The notes under the pieces were generated by a model. The model ran no database searches, was not told the origin of the DNA, and was given only the letters and a program-made list of their open reading frames with translations. Both the position numbers and the translations under genes were made by a program. A stretch of DNA of 36,191 bases from NCBI GenBank assembly GCA_050015355.1, contig JBEKBO010000038.1:1-36191 (forward strand). The letters are read 5' to 3'. This stretch comes from CAWBRT01 sp050015355 (GTDB taxonomy: Bacteria; Acidobacteriota; Terriglobia; Terriglobales; Acidobacteriaceae). Positions 7,865 to 14,858 of the stretch are shown here, one piece after another (the stretch's first letter is position 1; the number at the start of each line of letters is the position of its first letter).

Positions 7865-8665
7865 TCAGAGCGCGCCGCCGGTCGGAGTGATCACCAATTC
7901 GGAAAGCGTAGCGTCGCCGGGCAGCAGGATGGCGGCAAGCAGGGCTTTGGCGACCACTTGCGCGGATATCATTTTGTGCCTCGGGGCGTCGGGCCAGATC
8001 TGATCCCAGATGGCCGTGTCGGTGGCGCCAGGCATCAGGGCAATGACGCGGATCTGGCGCGGCCGCAGCTCCTCGCGCAAGGTTTGGCTAAAGCCGAGCG
8101 CACCGTGCTTGGACGCGGTGTAGGCCGCCATGCCCGGGAAAATCGTCCGGGCGGCCACGGAAAGATTGTTGACGATGGTACCGCCGCCGCGCATCAGCAG
8201 CAGCGCCGCTCGCGTCACCAGAAACAATCCGGTCAGATTGGTGTCGATGACTTCCTGCCATTCGGCTAGAGGAAGTTTGGCGATTTCGCGATTGGGATGC
8301 GCCAAGCCGGCATTGTTCACCAGGATGTCGAGGCTGCCGAACTCCTCGCTGATGACTCGGAAGAGCCGCTCCACGGAATGCGGGTCGCGCACGTCGCAGT
8401 GAAGCGCGCGCACCCGAGTGAGCTGGGCGGCAGCCGTCTGCAAGGTGCGCTCATCGCGTCCGGTGATGACCACGGAAGCCCCGGCGTCGGCAAGAGCCTG
8501 GGCGATGGCAAAACCGATGCCACGGTTTCCACCGGTGACGAGCGCGACTTTGCCACGCAACGAGGCCGCGGCGCCACCGTCCGCCGGCTTGCGCAGCGTA
8601 CGCGCCTGCCTGGTTGCTGCTACGGTCTTGATGGTCTTAGTGTTCTTAGTGCTGTTGCGCGCCAT
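7865..8665 (-). CDS. SDR family NAD(P)-dependent oxidoreductase
   Basis: Classical short-chain dehydrogenase/reductase of 266 residues with a roughly 38-residue basic N-terminal tail. The Rossmann glycine motif is TGGNRGIG in KVALVTGGNRGIGFAIAQ; other landmarks are CDVRD (cofactor adenine), NNAGLAH, the active-site pair YTASK in AAYTASKHGALGFSQTLREEL, and PGATDTAIW after it. It catalyses reduction or oxidation of a carbonyl/alcohol group; the substrate is unknown. It follows folE on the same strand after 230 repeat-filled bases. Sepiapterin reductase also belongs to the SDR superfamily, so a role beside the pterin genes is possible but not shown. The tail could be an artefact of choosing the first ATG. 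Confidence 0.88.
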   Translation of the reverse strand: MARNSTKNTKTIKTVAATRQARTLRKPADGGAAASLRGKVALVTGGNRGIGFAIAQALADAGASVVITGRDERTLQTAAAQLTRVRALHCDVRDPHSVERLFRVISEEFGSLDILVNNAGLAHPNREIAKLPLAEWQEVIDTNLTGLFLVTRAALLLMRGGGTIVNNLSVAARTIFPGMAAYTASKHGALGFSQTLREELRPRQIRVIALMPGATDTAIWDQIWPDAPRHKMISAQVVAKALLAAILLPGDATLSELVITPTGGAL

Positions 8666-8713
8666 GGTTCGCAGGATACATCAACAAGGAAACTACTTTA
8701 ACAGGGGACCAAA

Positions 8714-8866
8714 GAACTACCCCACTCTAGCCAACAGCGGGCTAGAATGGGCCACCCGCCAATAAGGAAACTACTCTAACAGGGCGGATATTCTTGGTCA
8801 CTGAATACTAGAGAAAACAAAAAAACTACCCCAGGTTAACCAACGACGGGCGAACCTGGGGCACCC
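8714..8866 (+). repeat. Two A hairpins between folE and the SDR gene
   Basis: 8714-8757 has stem CCCCACTCTAGCC/GGGCTAGAATGGG; 8823-8866 has stem CCCCAGGTTAACC/GGGCGAACCTGGGG. The short phrase GGAAACTACT(T/C)TAACAGGG is also repeated at 8689 and 8764. No gene is visible in 8666-8895. Confidence 0.75.
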
Positions 8867-8895
8867 GCCCTCAAAAAGCTCCTCATGAAGCGGCT

Positions 8896-9603
8896 CTAGT
8901 AGTCGCTCGGCTGTTTCTGGCGAATCAGCGAGAGGAATTCACTGCGTGTGTCGAGATCGCGGAAGGCCCCCAGCATGGCTGAGGTGACCGCCGCGGAGTG
9001 CTGTTTTTCCACGCCGCGCATCATCATGCAGAGGTGGCGCGCTTCAATGACGACGCCTACGCCCTGTGGTTGAATGACGTCCTGAATGGTCTCCGCGATT
9101 TGCGTGGTCAGGCGTTCCTGCACCTGCAGGCGGCGAGCGAAAACTTCGACCAGCCGGGGAAGCTTGCTGAGCCCAATCACCTTGCCGTTGGGAATATAGG
9201 CGACGTGGACCTTGCCGAAAAAGGGCAGCATGTGGTGCTCGCAGAGGCTGAACATCTCGATGTCCTTGACGATCACCATTTCGTCGTATTCCACGGTGAA
9301 AAGCGCGCCATTGAGCAAGGTGAGCGGGTCCTCGTTGTAGCCTTTGGTCAGGAACTCGAGTGAGCGATGAACGCGCACAGGGGTTCGCAGCAGGCCCTCA
9401 CGCTCCGGGTCTTCGCCCAGTCTCGCCAGCATCTCATGGATCAGTTCCTCGAAGCTGGCGCTAGACAGTGCGGAGACATGGTTGCCGGCGAGCGCGGCAT
9501 TCGCTTTAGCCGGCGTGCCGGAGGCCGGGTTGGCCGGAACAACATTCAACATCGCATCTTTCATCGCACCCTCGAATCCCGCATGGTTATGATTGTGTTT
9601 CAC
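8896..9603 (-). CDS. folE: GTP cyclohydrolase I
   Basis: Converts GTP to 7,8-dihydroneopterin triphosphate, the entry point to folate, tetrahydropterins and 7-deazaguanine compounds. Zinc ligands are Cys121 and His124 (SLCEHHMLPF) and Cys192 (HLCMMMRGV), spaced as in E. coli FolE. GKVIGLSKLPRLVEVFARRLQVQERLT is the central signature and EKQHSAAVTSAMLGAF the C-terminal one. At 235 residues it has a roughly 45-residue Ala/Asn-rich N-terminal extension before the catalytic core. It overlaps the upstream PTPS gene by four bases (ATGA), indicating translational coupling, and is the last gene of a three-gene overlap unit. Confidence 0.95.
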   Translation of the reverse strand: MKHNHNHAGFEGAMKDAMLNVVPANPASGTPAKANAALAGNHVSALSSASFEELIHEMLARLGEDPEREGLLRTPVRVHRSLEFLTKGYNEDPLTLLNGALFTVEYDEMVIVKDIEMFSLCEHHMLPFFGKVHVAYIPNGKVIGLSKLPRLVEVFARRLQVQERLTTQIAETIQDVIQPQGVGVVIEARHLCMMMRGVEKQHSAAVTSAMLGAFRDLDTRSEFLSLIRQKQPSDY

Positions 9604-10022
9604 CGGTTACCCTCCTCGCCGCCTGAATACTCAAAGCTGTTCATCGAAGTCTCTTCGAGCCTCACCTTTTCGAGATGAGCGGCGCGGAAGCGCGGCTGCA
9701 ATATCTGATAGATCGTTTTGCACAAGTTCTCGCTGGTGGGCACCGCCTCGCGAAACTCAGGCAGGCAGTTCAAGTTCTGGTGATCGAAGCGCTCCAGAAC
9801 TTCGCGGGCGACAACGCAATCCAGTTCGCCGAGATCGCAGATCATGCCGCTGGCCGGATCGATTTGCCCACCCACTGTAACCTCGACGGCGTAGTTGTGG
9901 CCGTGCCCGTACGGATTGTTGCACTTGCCGTAGGTGGCGCGGTTCTGCTCTTCGGTGAGCTTTTCCGAATGCAGCCGGTGCGACGCCGAAAGCCAGTAGC
10001 GCTTGGTGAGATACGCCTTCAT
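9600..10022 (-). CDS. 6-pyruvoyl-tetrahydropterin synthase / 6-carboxytetrahydropterin synthase family, copy 1
   Basis: T-fold enzyme of 140 residues acting on dihydroneopterin triphosphate, the product of FolE. Zinc ligands His15, His40 and His42 and catalytic Cys34 are in place (SASHRL, GKCNNPYGHGHNY). The Cys-x5-His-x-His spacing equals that of animal PTPS rather than the Cys-x3-His of E. coli QueD. It also has the DLGELD and VLERFDHQNLN blocks and the C-terminal Glu-rich strand (KVRLEETSMNSFEY). It overlaps folE by four bases downstream and the second PTPS gene by four bases upstream. The product could be pyruvoyl-tetrahydropterin or carboxytetrahydropterin; sequence alone does not decide. 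Confidence 0.9.
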   Translation of the reverse strand: MKAYLTKRYWLSASHRLHSEKLTEEQNRATYGKCNNPYGHGHNYAVEVTVGGQIDPASGMICDLGELDCVVAREVLERFDHQNLNCLPEFREAVPTSENLCKTIYQILQPRFRAAHLEKVRLEETSMNSFEYSGGEEGNR

Positions 10023-10429
10023 GCTTCCCCTAAGAAGTCCACGAACAGGTCATGATTCTCATAGACCCGCACGCGGTGCAGTTTCGCGACTTTCAGTTCC
10101 GGCTCGAGCCGCCGCCAGATGTAGACGGCGATATTTTCGGTGGTGGGGTTGCGGCGGGCAAACTCGGCAATCTCCTTGTTCAGATGCCGATGGTCGAGCG
10201 TTTCCACGACCTCGCGGTTCATGATCTCTTTCAGGTCTTTCAGATCGATCACGAAGCCGTTAGTGGGATCGACTTCGCCGCGGACCGTAACCTCCAGCGT
10301 GTAGTTGTGGCCGTGGCCATTGAGGTTGGCACACTTGCCGTAGAGCCGGAGATTCTCCTCCGCACTCAGCTCCGGGCTGTGATAGTAATGCGATGCTGAA
10401 AATTCGCACTTCCGCGTTAAGTAGATCAT
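10019..10429 (-). CDS. 6-pyruvoyl-tetrahydropterin synthase / QueD family, copy 2
   Basis: Second T-fold pterin synthase, 136 residues, first gene of the folE unit. The metal and catalytic residues are conserved with the same spacing as copy 1: His14, Cys33, His39, His41 (SASHYY, GKCANLNGHGHNY). DLKDLKEIMNREVVETLDHRHLN and NPTTENIAVYIWRRLEPEL are family blocks. The protein ends KLHRVRVYENHDLFVDFLGEA, longer on the acidic strand than copy 1. I start it at ATG 10429 (MIYLTRKCEFSASH), matching copy 1; an upstream in-frame start would translate repeat DNA. The two copies are clearly diverged, so they probably have different substrates rather than being a recent duplication. Confidence 0.9.
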   Translation of the reverse strand: MIYLTRKCEFSASHYYHSPELSAEENLRLYGKCANLNGHGHNYTLEVTVRGEVDPTNGFVIDLKDLKEIMNREVVETLDHRHLNKEIAEFARRNPTTENIAVYIWRRLEPELKVAKLHRVRVYENHDLFVDFLGEA

Positions 10430-10795
10430 AGTGCTTGTTTCAACGCCTCGTCCCAGATCGCGCAATAACTCTTGAGGTGTCATTCTGAGCAAGCGCAGCG
10501 CGCGAAGAATCCATGTATTTGATTTTGTAATGCATAGATCCTTCGCTCCTCCACCCCAGTAACGGCAAAAGCAGCCGTTGCCGGGGACCCCGGCTCGCTC
10601 AGGATGACATCCTGAATCTAATACAGCGAGAGTACGGGACGCCGTACCAAGGCCCAATATCAAACAACCGCTCAACTGAAGCCGCGCCCCTTCAAAGAAC
10701 TATGCCGCCGTGGGCTTAATGAAATCCTTCGGCTGCGCTTCAACTCCACGCGGTGTTGGGATTCTTCGCTTCGCTCAGAATGACACCGTAAACAT
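10430..10795. repeat. C hairpin split by a B hairpin, upstream of the pterin operon
   Basis: 10478-10609 is a C unit in reverse orientation (TGTCATTCTGAGCAAGCGC ... TTCGCTC ... CTCGCTCAGGATGACA). Its right arm is interrupted at about 10552-10592 by a B hairpin with arms 10554-10566 and 10574-10586. GCTC stands on both sides of the B unit (10545-10548 and 10593-10596). A CGCGCCCCTTCAAAGAACTAT repeat follows at about 10684 and a second C fragment at 10762-10786. No gene is visible. The promoter of the pterin operon should lie at the left edge but I cannot point to it. Confidence 0.8.
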
Positions 10796-12148
10796 TTATC
10801 CCTCCGCCTTTGCCCGAGAACGCTCCTCTATTGTGGCAGATGCCGGGGAAACGCAATAGTTGCGTCCTTTCCACTCCACACGGCCGTCGCGATGCGCTTT
10901 GGCGGAGCGCAGCAGCAGGCCGGCGAAGAGCGGCAGTCCGCAAACCGCCAGTGCGGTGGAAAGCACGTCGAAATGCGCTCGGCGCGTTCGCAGCAGAAAA
11001 TTTCCCCAGGCTACGGCTGCCGCGCCCAGAATCACGTAGCGAACCGTGCCAGTTTTCGCCAGCCACGCTCCGGCGGCGGCCGGCGGCAGCGCCACGAGTA
11101 CGGCGAACTCCGCCATCCGGCGATATGCCAGGCTGCTTGCATCGGGAAACAGCAGCGCAAGATTCTTTGTCCATCCCTCCCGCATCTGCCGCAGGCCGCG
11201 ATACATGCGGGTGCGGACCATGCCCTTGCCTATGCGGAAGCGCAGAAGGTGGCCGGCGCCCTTCACGCGGCGCGCCAGGGCGACATCCTCGAGCAAATCT
11301 CCGGCGACGGCGGCGTGCCCGCCAACCTCCTGGTAGACGCCGCGCCGGATCAGCAGGTACTGGCCGTTGGCCGCCGCCACCGGCTTCGTGGGATCGGAGA
11401 CATCTCGCGGACGGAAGGTGGCCGCCAGCTCCGAAAAAATAACCGGCATCAGCGCGCGCTCCCAGAAGCCTTCGACCTCCTGCTCGGGAGAGAGCGAGAA
11501 CATGTCTGCCCCGTGTTGCTCGGCTTCTTGAACTGCCGCAGCCAGTGAAGCGGGCGCGTGTTCGGTATCAGCGTCGGTGAACAGCAGCCAATCGCCCCGG
11601 GCAAGCGGCACGGCGCTGCAGAGCGCGTTGGCTTTGCCCGTCCAGCCGTCGGGCAGCGGACGACGAGCTTGCATGACAATTACCTGCCCTGCCCCAACAC
11701 GCGCAACTGCGGTCTCCTCCGGGACGGACGGAGCGTTTGAACGGGATCGAAATTCCGCAGCGAAAGGCTTCCTTAGCGCGGCGCGTGCCGGGGACCCCGG
11801 ACGGCGCGCGTCGTAAGCCCCGTCGAATTCTTGCGCAACCTGCCGGGCTATCTCGGCAGTGCGGTCGGTGGAGTGGTCGTCCACCACGATCACCTGGAAG
11901 GCTATGCCCTGCTGCGCCAGAATCGAGCGGAGGCAGCGGCCAATGTTGGCCTCCTCGTTGCGCGCGGGGATGATGACCGATACCTTCGGCGTCTCTGCCC
12001 CAGCACGCGCAGACGCGGTCTCCTCTGAGGCGGAGCGAGCGCTTGAGCGAGTTCGAAATTCCGCAGCGAAAGGCTCCCTTGGTGCGTCGCGTGCCGGGGA
12101 CCCCGCCGTGCCTGTGGGGGTGGACGATGCTGGGATTGCAGGCTTCAT
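10796..12148 (-). CDS. Family 2 glycosyltransferase, HpnB-like, with two in-frame repeat inserts
   Basis: Membrane-bound GT-A glycosyltransferase resembling hopanoid-associated HpnB proteins. Residues 54-72 carry the start of the GT2 fold (PKVSVIIPARNEEANIGR), then VIVVDDHSTDRTAEIA, PLPDGWTGKANAL, the metal motif DADTEH (about 192-197), DLLEDVALARRVKGAG and EGWTKNLALLFP. At least two hydrophobic helices follow. At 450 residues it is about 75 longer than I would expect. The excess is two copies of one 36-38 residue insert (about 16-52 and 116-154), each starting GSPAR, with the core PFAAEFR and ending EETA.AR.GA, encoded by 107-bp long B repeats. ATG 12148 is preferred to TTG 12157. It is divergent from the thioredoxin gene. 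Confidence 0.85.
   Translation of the reverse strand: MKPAIPASSTPTGTAGSPARDAPREPFAAEFRTRSSARSASEETASARAGAETPKVSVIIPARNEEANIGRCLRSILAQQGIAFQVIVVDDHSTDRTAEIARQVAQEFDGAYDARRPGSPARAALRKPFAAEFRSRSNAPSVPEETAVARVGAGQVIVMQARRPLPDGWTGKANALCSAVPLARGDWLLFTDADTEHAPASLAAAVQEAEQHGADMFSLSPEQEVEGFWERALMPVIFSELAATFRPRDVSDPTKPVAAANGQYLLIRRGVYQEVGGHAAVAGDLLEDVALARRVKGAGHLLRFRIGKGMVRTRMYRGLRQMREGWTKNLALLFPDASSLAYRRMAEFAVLVALPPAAAGAWLAKTGTVRYVILGAAAVAWGNFLLRTRRAHFDVLSTALAVCGLPLFAGLLLRSAKAHRDGRVEWKGRNYCVSPASATIEERSRAKAEG
11690..11799 (-). repeat. Long B element (BL), copy in the glycosyltransferase core
   Basis: Begins CCCCAACACGCGC (11692-11704) and ends GGCGCGTGCCGGGG ACCCC (to 11798), so the ends can pair like those of the short B units, with about 80 bases between. 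The CCCC-to-CCCC length is 107 bp, identical to the second copy. On the coding strand it reads GSPARAALRKPFAAEFR... in the frame of the host gene. Confidence 0.85.
11996..12105 (-). repeat. Long B element (BL), copy at the glycosyltransferase N-terminus
   Basis: Begins CCCCAGCACGCGC at 11998 and ends GCGTGCCGGGGACCCC at 12104; 107 bp from CCCC to CCCC. It is clearly homologous to the copy at 11690-11799 (shared CGAAATTCCGCAGCGAAAGG core) and translated in the same frame as GSPARDAPREPFAAEFR... before the GT2 fold starts. Confidence 0.85.
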
Positions 12149-12177
12149 GGCGTCCAATTTTGTATTATAGAGGTGTG

Positions 12178-12672
12178 ATGCGCCTGAATAGTTACATCTT
12201 GTTGTTCGCCTTTATCGCTATTTGCCTGGTAACGGCCTGCCGCCGCGGTTCGCAGCCGGCGCGCATCGGCGATTCCGCTCCCGATTTTTCGGTTACCGAT
12301 GCAGAGCGCACGATCACTTTGAGCCAGTTCCGCGGCAAGCCCGTGGTGCTCAACTTCTGGGCTACCTGGTGCCCGCCGTGCGTGGAGGAGATACCTTCGC
12401 TGGTGGCGTTGCAGAAACAACTCGGCGACAAGGTTGTGATCCTGGCCGTCAGCACCGACGAAGACGAAGACGCGTACAAGAAATTCACCAAGCTGCACAT
12501 GCCGGGAGTGCTGACCGTGCGCGACAGCAAGCACGTGTCGAATTCACTTTACGGAACGTTTGCCTTCCCGGAAACCTTTGTCATCGACCGCCAGGGTGTC
12601 CTCCGCCGCAAATTCATTGGCGCCGTCAAATGGACCTCGCCGGAGATCGTCGACTATCTGGGGAAGCTGTAG
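12178..12672 (+). CDS. TlpA-like thioredoxin-fold lipoprotein
   Basis: Predicted periplasmic, membrane-anchored thiol-disulfide oxidoreductase of 164 residues. The N-terminus is a lipoprotein signal with lipobox LVTAC (Cys21). The redox motif is WCPPC (Cys65 and Cys68) in VVLNFWATWCPPCVEEIPSL, and the cis-proline region is GTFAFPETFVIDRQG. The AhpC/TSA-Redoxin arrangement (IGDSAPDFSVTDAERTITLSQFRGKPV) fits TlpA/ResA-type proteins that reduce apocytochrome c or other exported cysteines; the actual partner is unknown. ATG 12178 follows GAGGTG and begins the signal peptide. It is divergent from the glycosyltransferase, with only 29 bases between starts, where TATTATAG may serve as its -10 region. 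Confidence 0.92.
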   Translation: MRLNSYILLFAFIAICLVTACRRGSQPARIGDSAPDFSVTDAERTITLSQFRGKPVVLNFWATWCPPCVEEIPSLVALQKQLGDKVVILAVSTDEDEDAYKKFTKLHMPGVLTVRDSKHVSNSLYGTFAFPETFVIDRQGVLRRKFIGAVKWTSPEIVDYLGKL

Positions 12673-13026
12673 ACCTCGACGACGGCGTCTTAACAGAGCA
12701 ACACAAAAGGTTCCTCGACTCGCTTCGCTCGCTCGGAATGACAGCTTATATATTGATCGGTTGAATTCCAGGCACACCAGACTGAGCTGATCCACCTCAA
12801 GAAACTACCCCACCCTAGCCAACAGCGGGCTAGAATGGGGCACCCGGCCGGCTGTATTCGCGACATCGATTAGTCCCGCGCGAAGAAACTGCCCCACTCA
12901 AGCAAAAGAAGCTTGAATGGGCCACCCAGCCACTGTGTCTCCCCACATTTGCGCCCAACGGCAGGCGCAGATGTGGGCCACCATCGGCAAATGCGGGCCA
13001 CCATCCAGAAACTAATCCGGCGAACC
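12673..13026. repeat. Convergent gap with a C fragment and three A hairpins
   Basis: No gene is visible in these 354 bases between the convergent thioredoxin and ubiD genes. A C fragment (CGCTTCGCTCGCTCGGAATGACA) is at about 12720-12742. A units are 12801-12846 (CCCCACCCTAGCC/GGGCTAGAATGGGG), 12885-12927 (CACTCAAGC/GCTTGAATG, loop AAAAGAA) and 12941-12982 (CCCCACATTTGCGCC with GGCGCAGATGTGGG). Confidence 0.75.
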
Positions 13027-14640
13027 CTATTCCAACCCGAACTCTTTCCAGCGCTTGGTGACCCGTTGCTTGATCTCAGGAGACATTTTGATTTCGTCGG
13101 GCCAGGGACGGGTGAATCCCTCGGTCGGCCATTTTCGGGTGGCATCGATGCCCATCTTGGAGCCGAAATCGGGCAGCCGTGAGGCGTGGTCGAGCGAATC
13201 GACCGGCCCGAGGGTGAACTGGATGTCGCGTTCGGGATCGATGTTGTTGAACGCCCTTAGCGTGACCTCGCGCAGGTCGTGCACGTCGCAGTCCTCGTCG
13301 AGGACGACGATGCATTTGGTGAACATCGCCTGCCCCAGCGACCAGATGGCGTTCATCACTTTGCGCGCCTGGCCGGGATAGGACTTGCGGATGGAGACGA
13401 TCATCAGGTTGTGGAATATGCCCTCGGGCGGCAGGTTGATGTCGACCAGTTCCGGCACGGTGAGCTTCATCAGCGGCAGAAAAATGCGCTCGACGGCCTT
13501 GCCCATGTAAGCGTCTTCCTGCGGCGGCTTGCCGACGATGGTGGTGGCGTAAATGGGATTCTTGCGGTGCGTGACGCAGGTGACGTGGAAGACCGGATAA
13601 AGATCTTCCAGCGAATAGACGCCGGTGTGATCGCCGAAGGGGCCTTCGCTGCGCAGCTCATCGAGCTGGACGTAGCCTTCGAGCACGATCTCCGCGCTGG
13701 CCGGCACCTCGAGGTCGAGCGTCTCGCACTTCACCAGTTCGACCGGCCGTTGACGCAGGAATCCTGCGATCAGGAATTCTTCGACATCGGGCGGCGCGGG
13801 AACGACAGCCGCGAAAGTCAGCGCCGGATCGGTGCCGATGGCGACCGCGACTTCCATCTTGCCGCTCACGATTTTGCCCTCGGCAATTCGCGAGCCGCCG
13901 CCGGAGCGGGCCATGATGTCGATGGCAGCCGAGCGCGCATCGGGCGAGTCACCCCAGCAAACGCCAAAAGCAGCGTTTGCCGGGGACCCCGAGCCGACCG
14001 CGGCCGCGGCGCGCAGGTGGTCGCGATAGTGCTCGGCGGCGACCTTCTGGCGCTGCCAGTGCATGCCGGTTGAAGTCGCGTCGTAGAGCTGCATGCGATA
14101 CATGCCGACGTTGCGCTTGCCGCTCTGGATGTCGCGCGTGATGACGCACGGCAGTGTGATGAAGCGTCCGCCGTCACCCGGCCAGCATTGCAGCACCGGG
14201 AAGTCGAACAGCGAGAAGTCGCCGCGCCGGATGACCTCCTTGCAGGGCCCGCTGGAAACCACCTTGGGAAAGAAACTGCTCATCTCGGCGAGCATGGGCA
14301 GCATTCTGACTTTGTCGAAGAAGCCCTGCGGCGACTTGACGTCCATGAACTGGCGGATGCGGCCGGCAATCTCGTCGAGCGAGCCGCTGTTGAGCGCCAG
14401 ATTCATGCGGCGCTCGGAGCCAAACTGGTTAATGAGCACCTTGGAACCGGGATAGCCTTTGACGTTTTCGAAGAGCAGCGCCGGACCTCCCGGCCCTTTT
14501 CCGGCGCGCGGACCCCACTTGGAAACGCGGTCGGTGATCTCGGCGATCTCCAAAATGGGGTCGCTCTCCGCCTTGATGCGCTTGAGTTCACCGGCCCGCT
14601 CCAGGGCGGTGATCCATTCTCTGAGGTCGTTGTAGGCCAA
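13027..14640 (-). CDS. UbiD family decarboxylase
   Basis: Prenylated-FMN-dependent decarboxylase of the UbiD superfamily, 537 residues. Family blocks are NDLREWITALERAGELKRI at the N-terminus, GPALLFENVKGYPGSKVLINQFGS, the RGDFSLFDFPVLQCWPGDGGRFITLP segment, RNVGMYRMQLYDATSTGMHWQRQK (Mn and cofactor phosphate region), EGYVQLDELRSEGPFGDHTGVY with its ExxR..E acid residues, and FTKCIVVLDEDCDVHD. Plausible roles are ubiquinone- or menaquinone-type precursor decarboxylation or an aromatic acid; no UbiX is in view. I start at TTG 14640 because a strong ribosome-binding site stands five bases upstream; ATG 14700 is the alternative. Residues about 200-245 are an insertion that includes a B hairpin. 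Confidence 0.9.
   Translation of the reverse strand: MAYNDLREWITALERAGELKRIKAESDPILEIAEITDRVSKWGPRAGKGPGGPALLFENVKGYPGSKVLINQFGSERRMNLALNSGSLDEIAGRIRQFMDVKSPQGFFDKVRMLPMLAEMSSFFPKVVSSGPCKEVIRRGDFSLFDFPVLQCWPGDGGRFITLPCVITRDIQSGKRNVGMYRMQLYDATSTGMHWQRQKVAAEHYRDHLRAAAAVGSGSPANAAFGVCWGDSPDARSAAIDIMARSGGGSRIAEGKIVSGKMEVAVAIGTDPALTFAAVVPAPPDVEEFLIAGFLRQRPVELVKCETLDLEVPASAEIVLEGYVQLDELRSEGPFGDHTGVYSLEDLYPVFHVTCVTHRKNPIYATTIVGKPPQEDAYMGKAVERIFLPLMKLTVPELVDINLPPEGIFHNLMIVSIRKSYPGQARKVMNAIWSLGQAMFTKCIVVLDEDCDVHDLREVTLRAFNNIDPERDIQFTLGPVDSLDHASRLPDFGSKMGIDATRKWPTEGFTRPWPDEIKMSPEIKQRVTKRWKEFGLE
13945..13993 (-). repeat. B hairpin inside ubiD, in frame
   Basis: Arms CCCCAGCAAACG (13952-13963) and CGTTTGCCGGGG (13974-13985), then ACCCC. 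CGAG stands on both sides at 13945-13948 and 13990-13993, exactly 45 bp (15 codons) apart. On the coding strand it reads GSPANAAFGVCWGDS between the family blocks YRDHLRAA and KMEVAVAIGTD, where relatives have only a short loop. Confidence 0.85.
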
Positions 14641-14645
14641 GCCAG

Positions 14646-14651
14646 CCCTCC
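14646..14651 (-). promoter_or_regulatory. Ribosome-binding site deciding the ubiD start
   Basis: GGAGGG on the minus strand, five bases before a TTG codon at 14640. Translation from this TTG gives (M)AYNDLREWITAL, the usual start of UbiD-family proteins, while the ATG at 14700 has no such site and adds 20 unconserved residues. Confidence 0.75.
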
Positions 14652-14858
14652 AGACGAAATTTTCCTCGCCCCCGGCAGTTTGAGGTAGCAGAAGCCGCAT
14701 CTATCTGCCGAGAAGGGCGAAGCTGGATTATAAATCGCGGCTTTCAATGAAGGACGGTTGGAAAAAATTAGCAAAACGTTCATCAAGTACCAACTGATTT
14801 ACAAGTACTCACATCTAAGTTTACTGTTTGACAACTATGTCCCGAGGCCCCTGGAAAA

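Noticed and set aside
9480..9545. A B element in the Ala/Asn-rich N-terminal extension of FolE
   Set aside because: The translated phrase SGTPAKANAALAGN recalls GSPANAAF, but the DNA lacks the CCCC and GGGGACCCC ends and has no long complementary arms.
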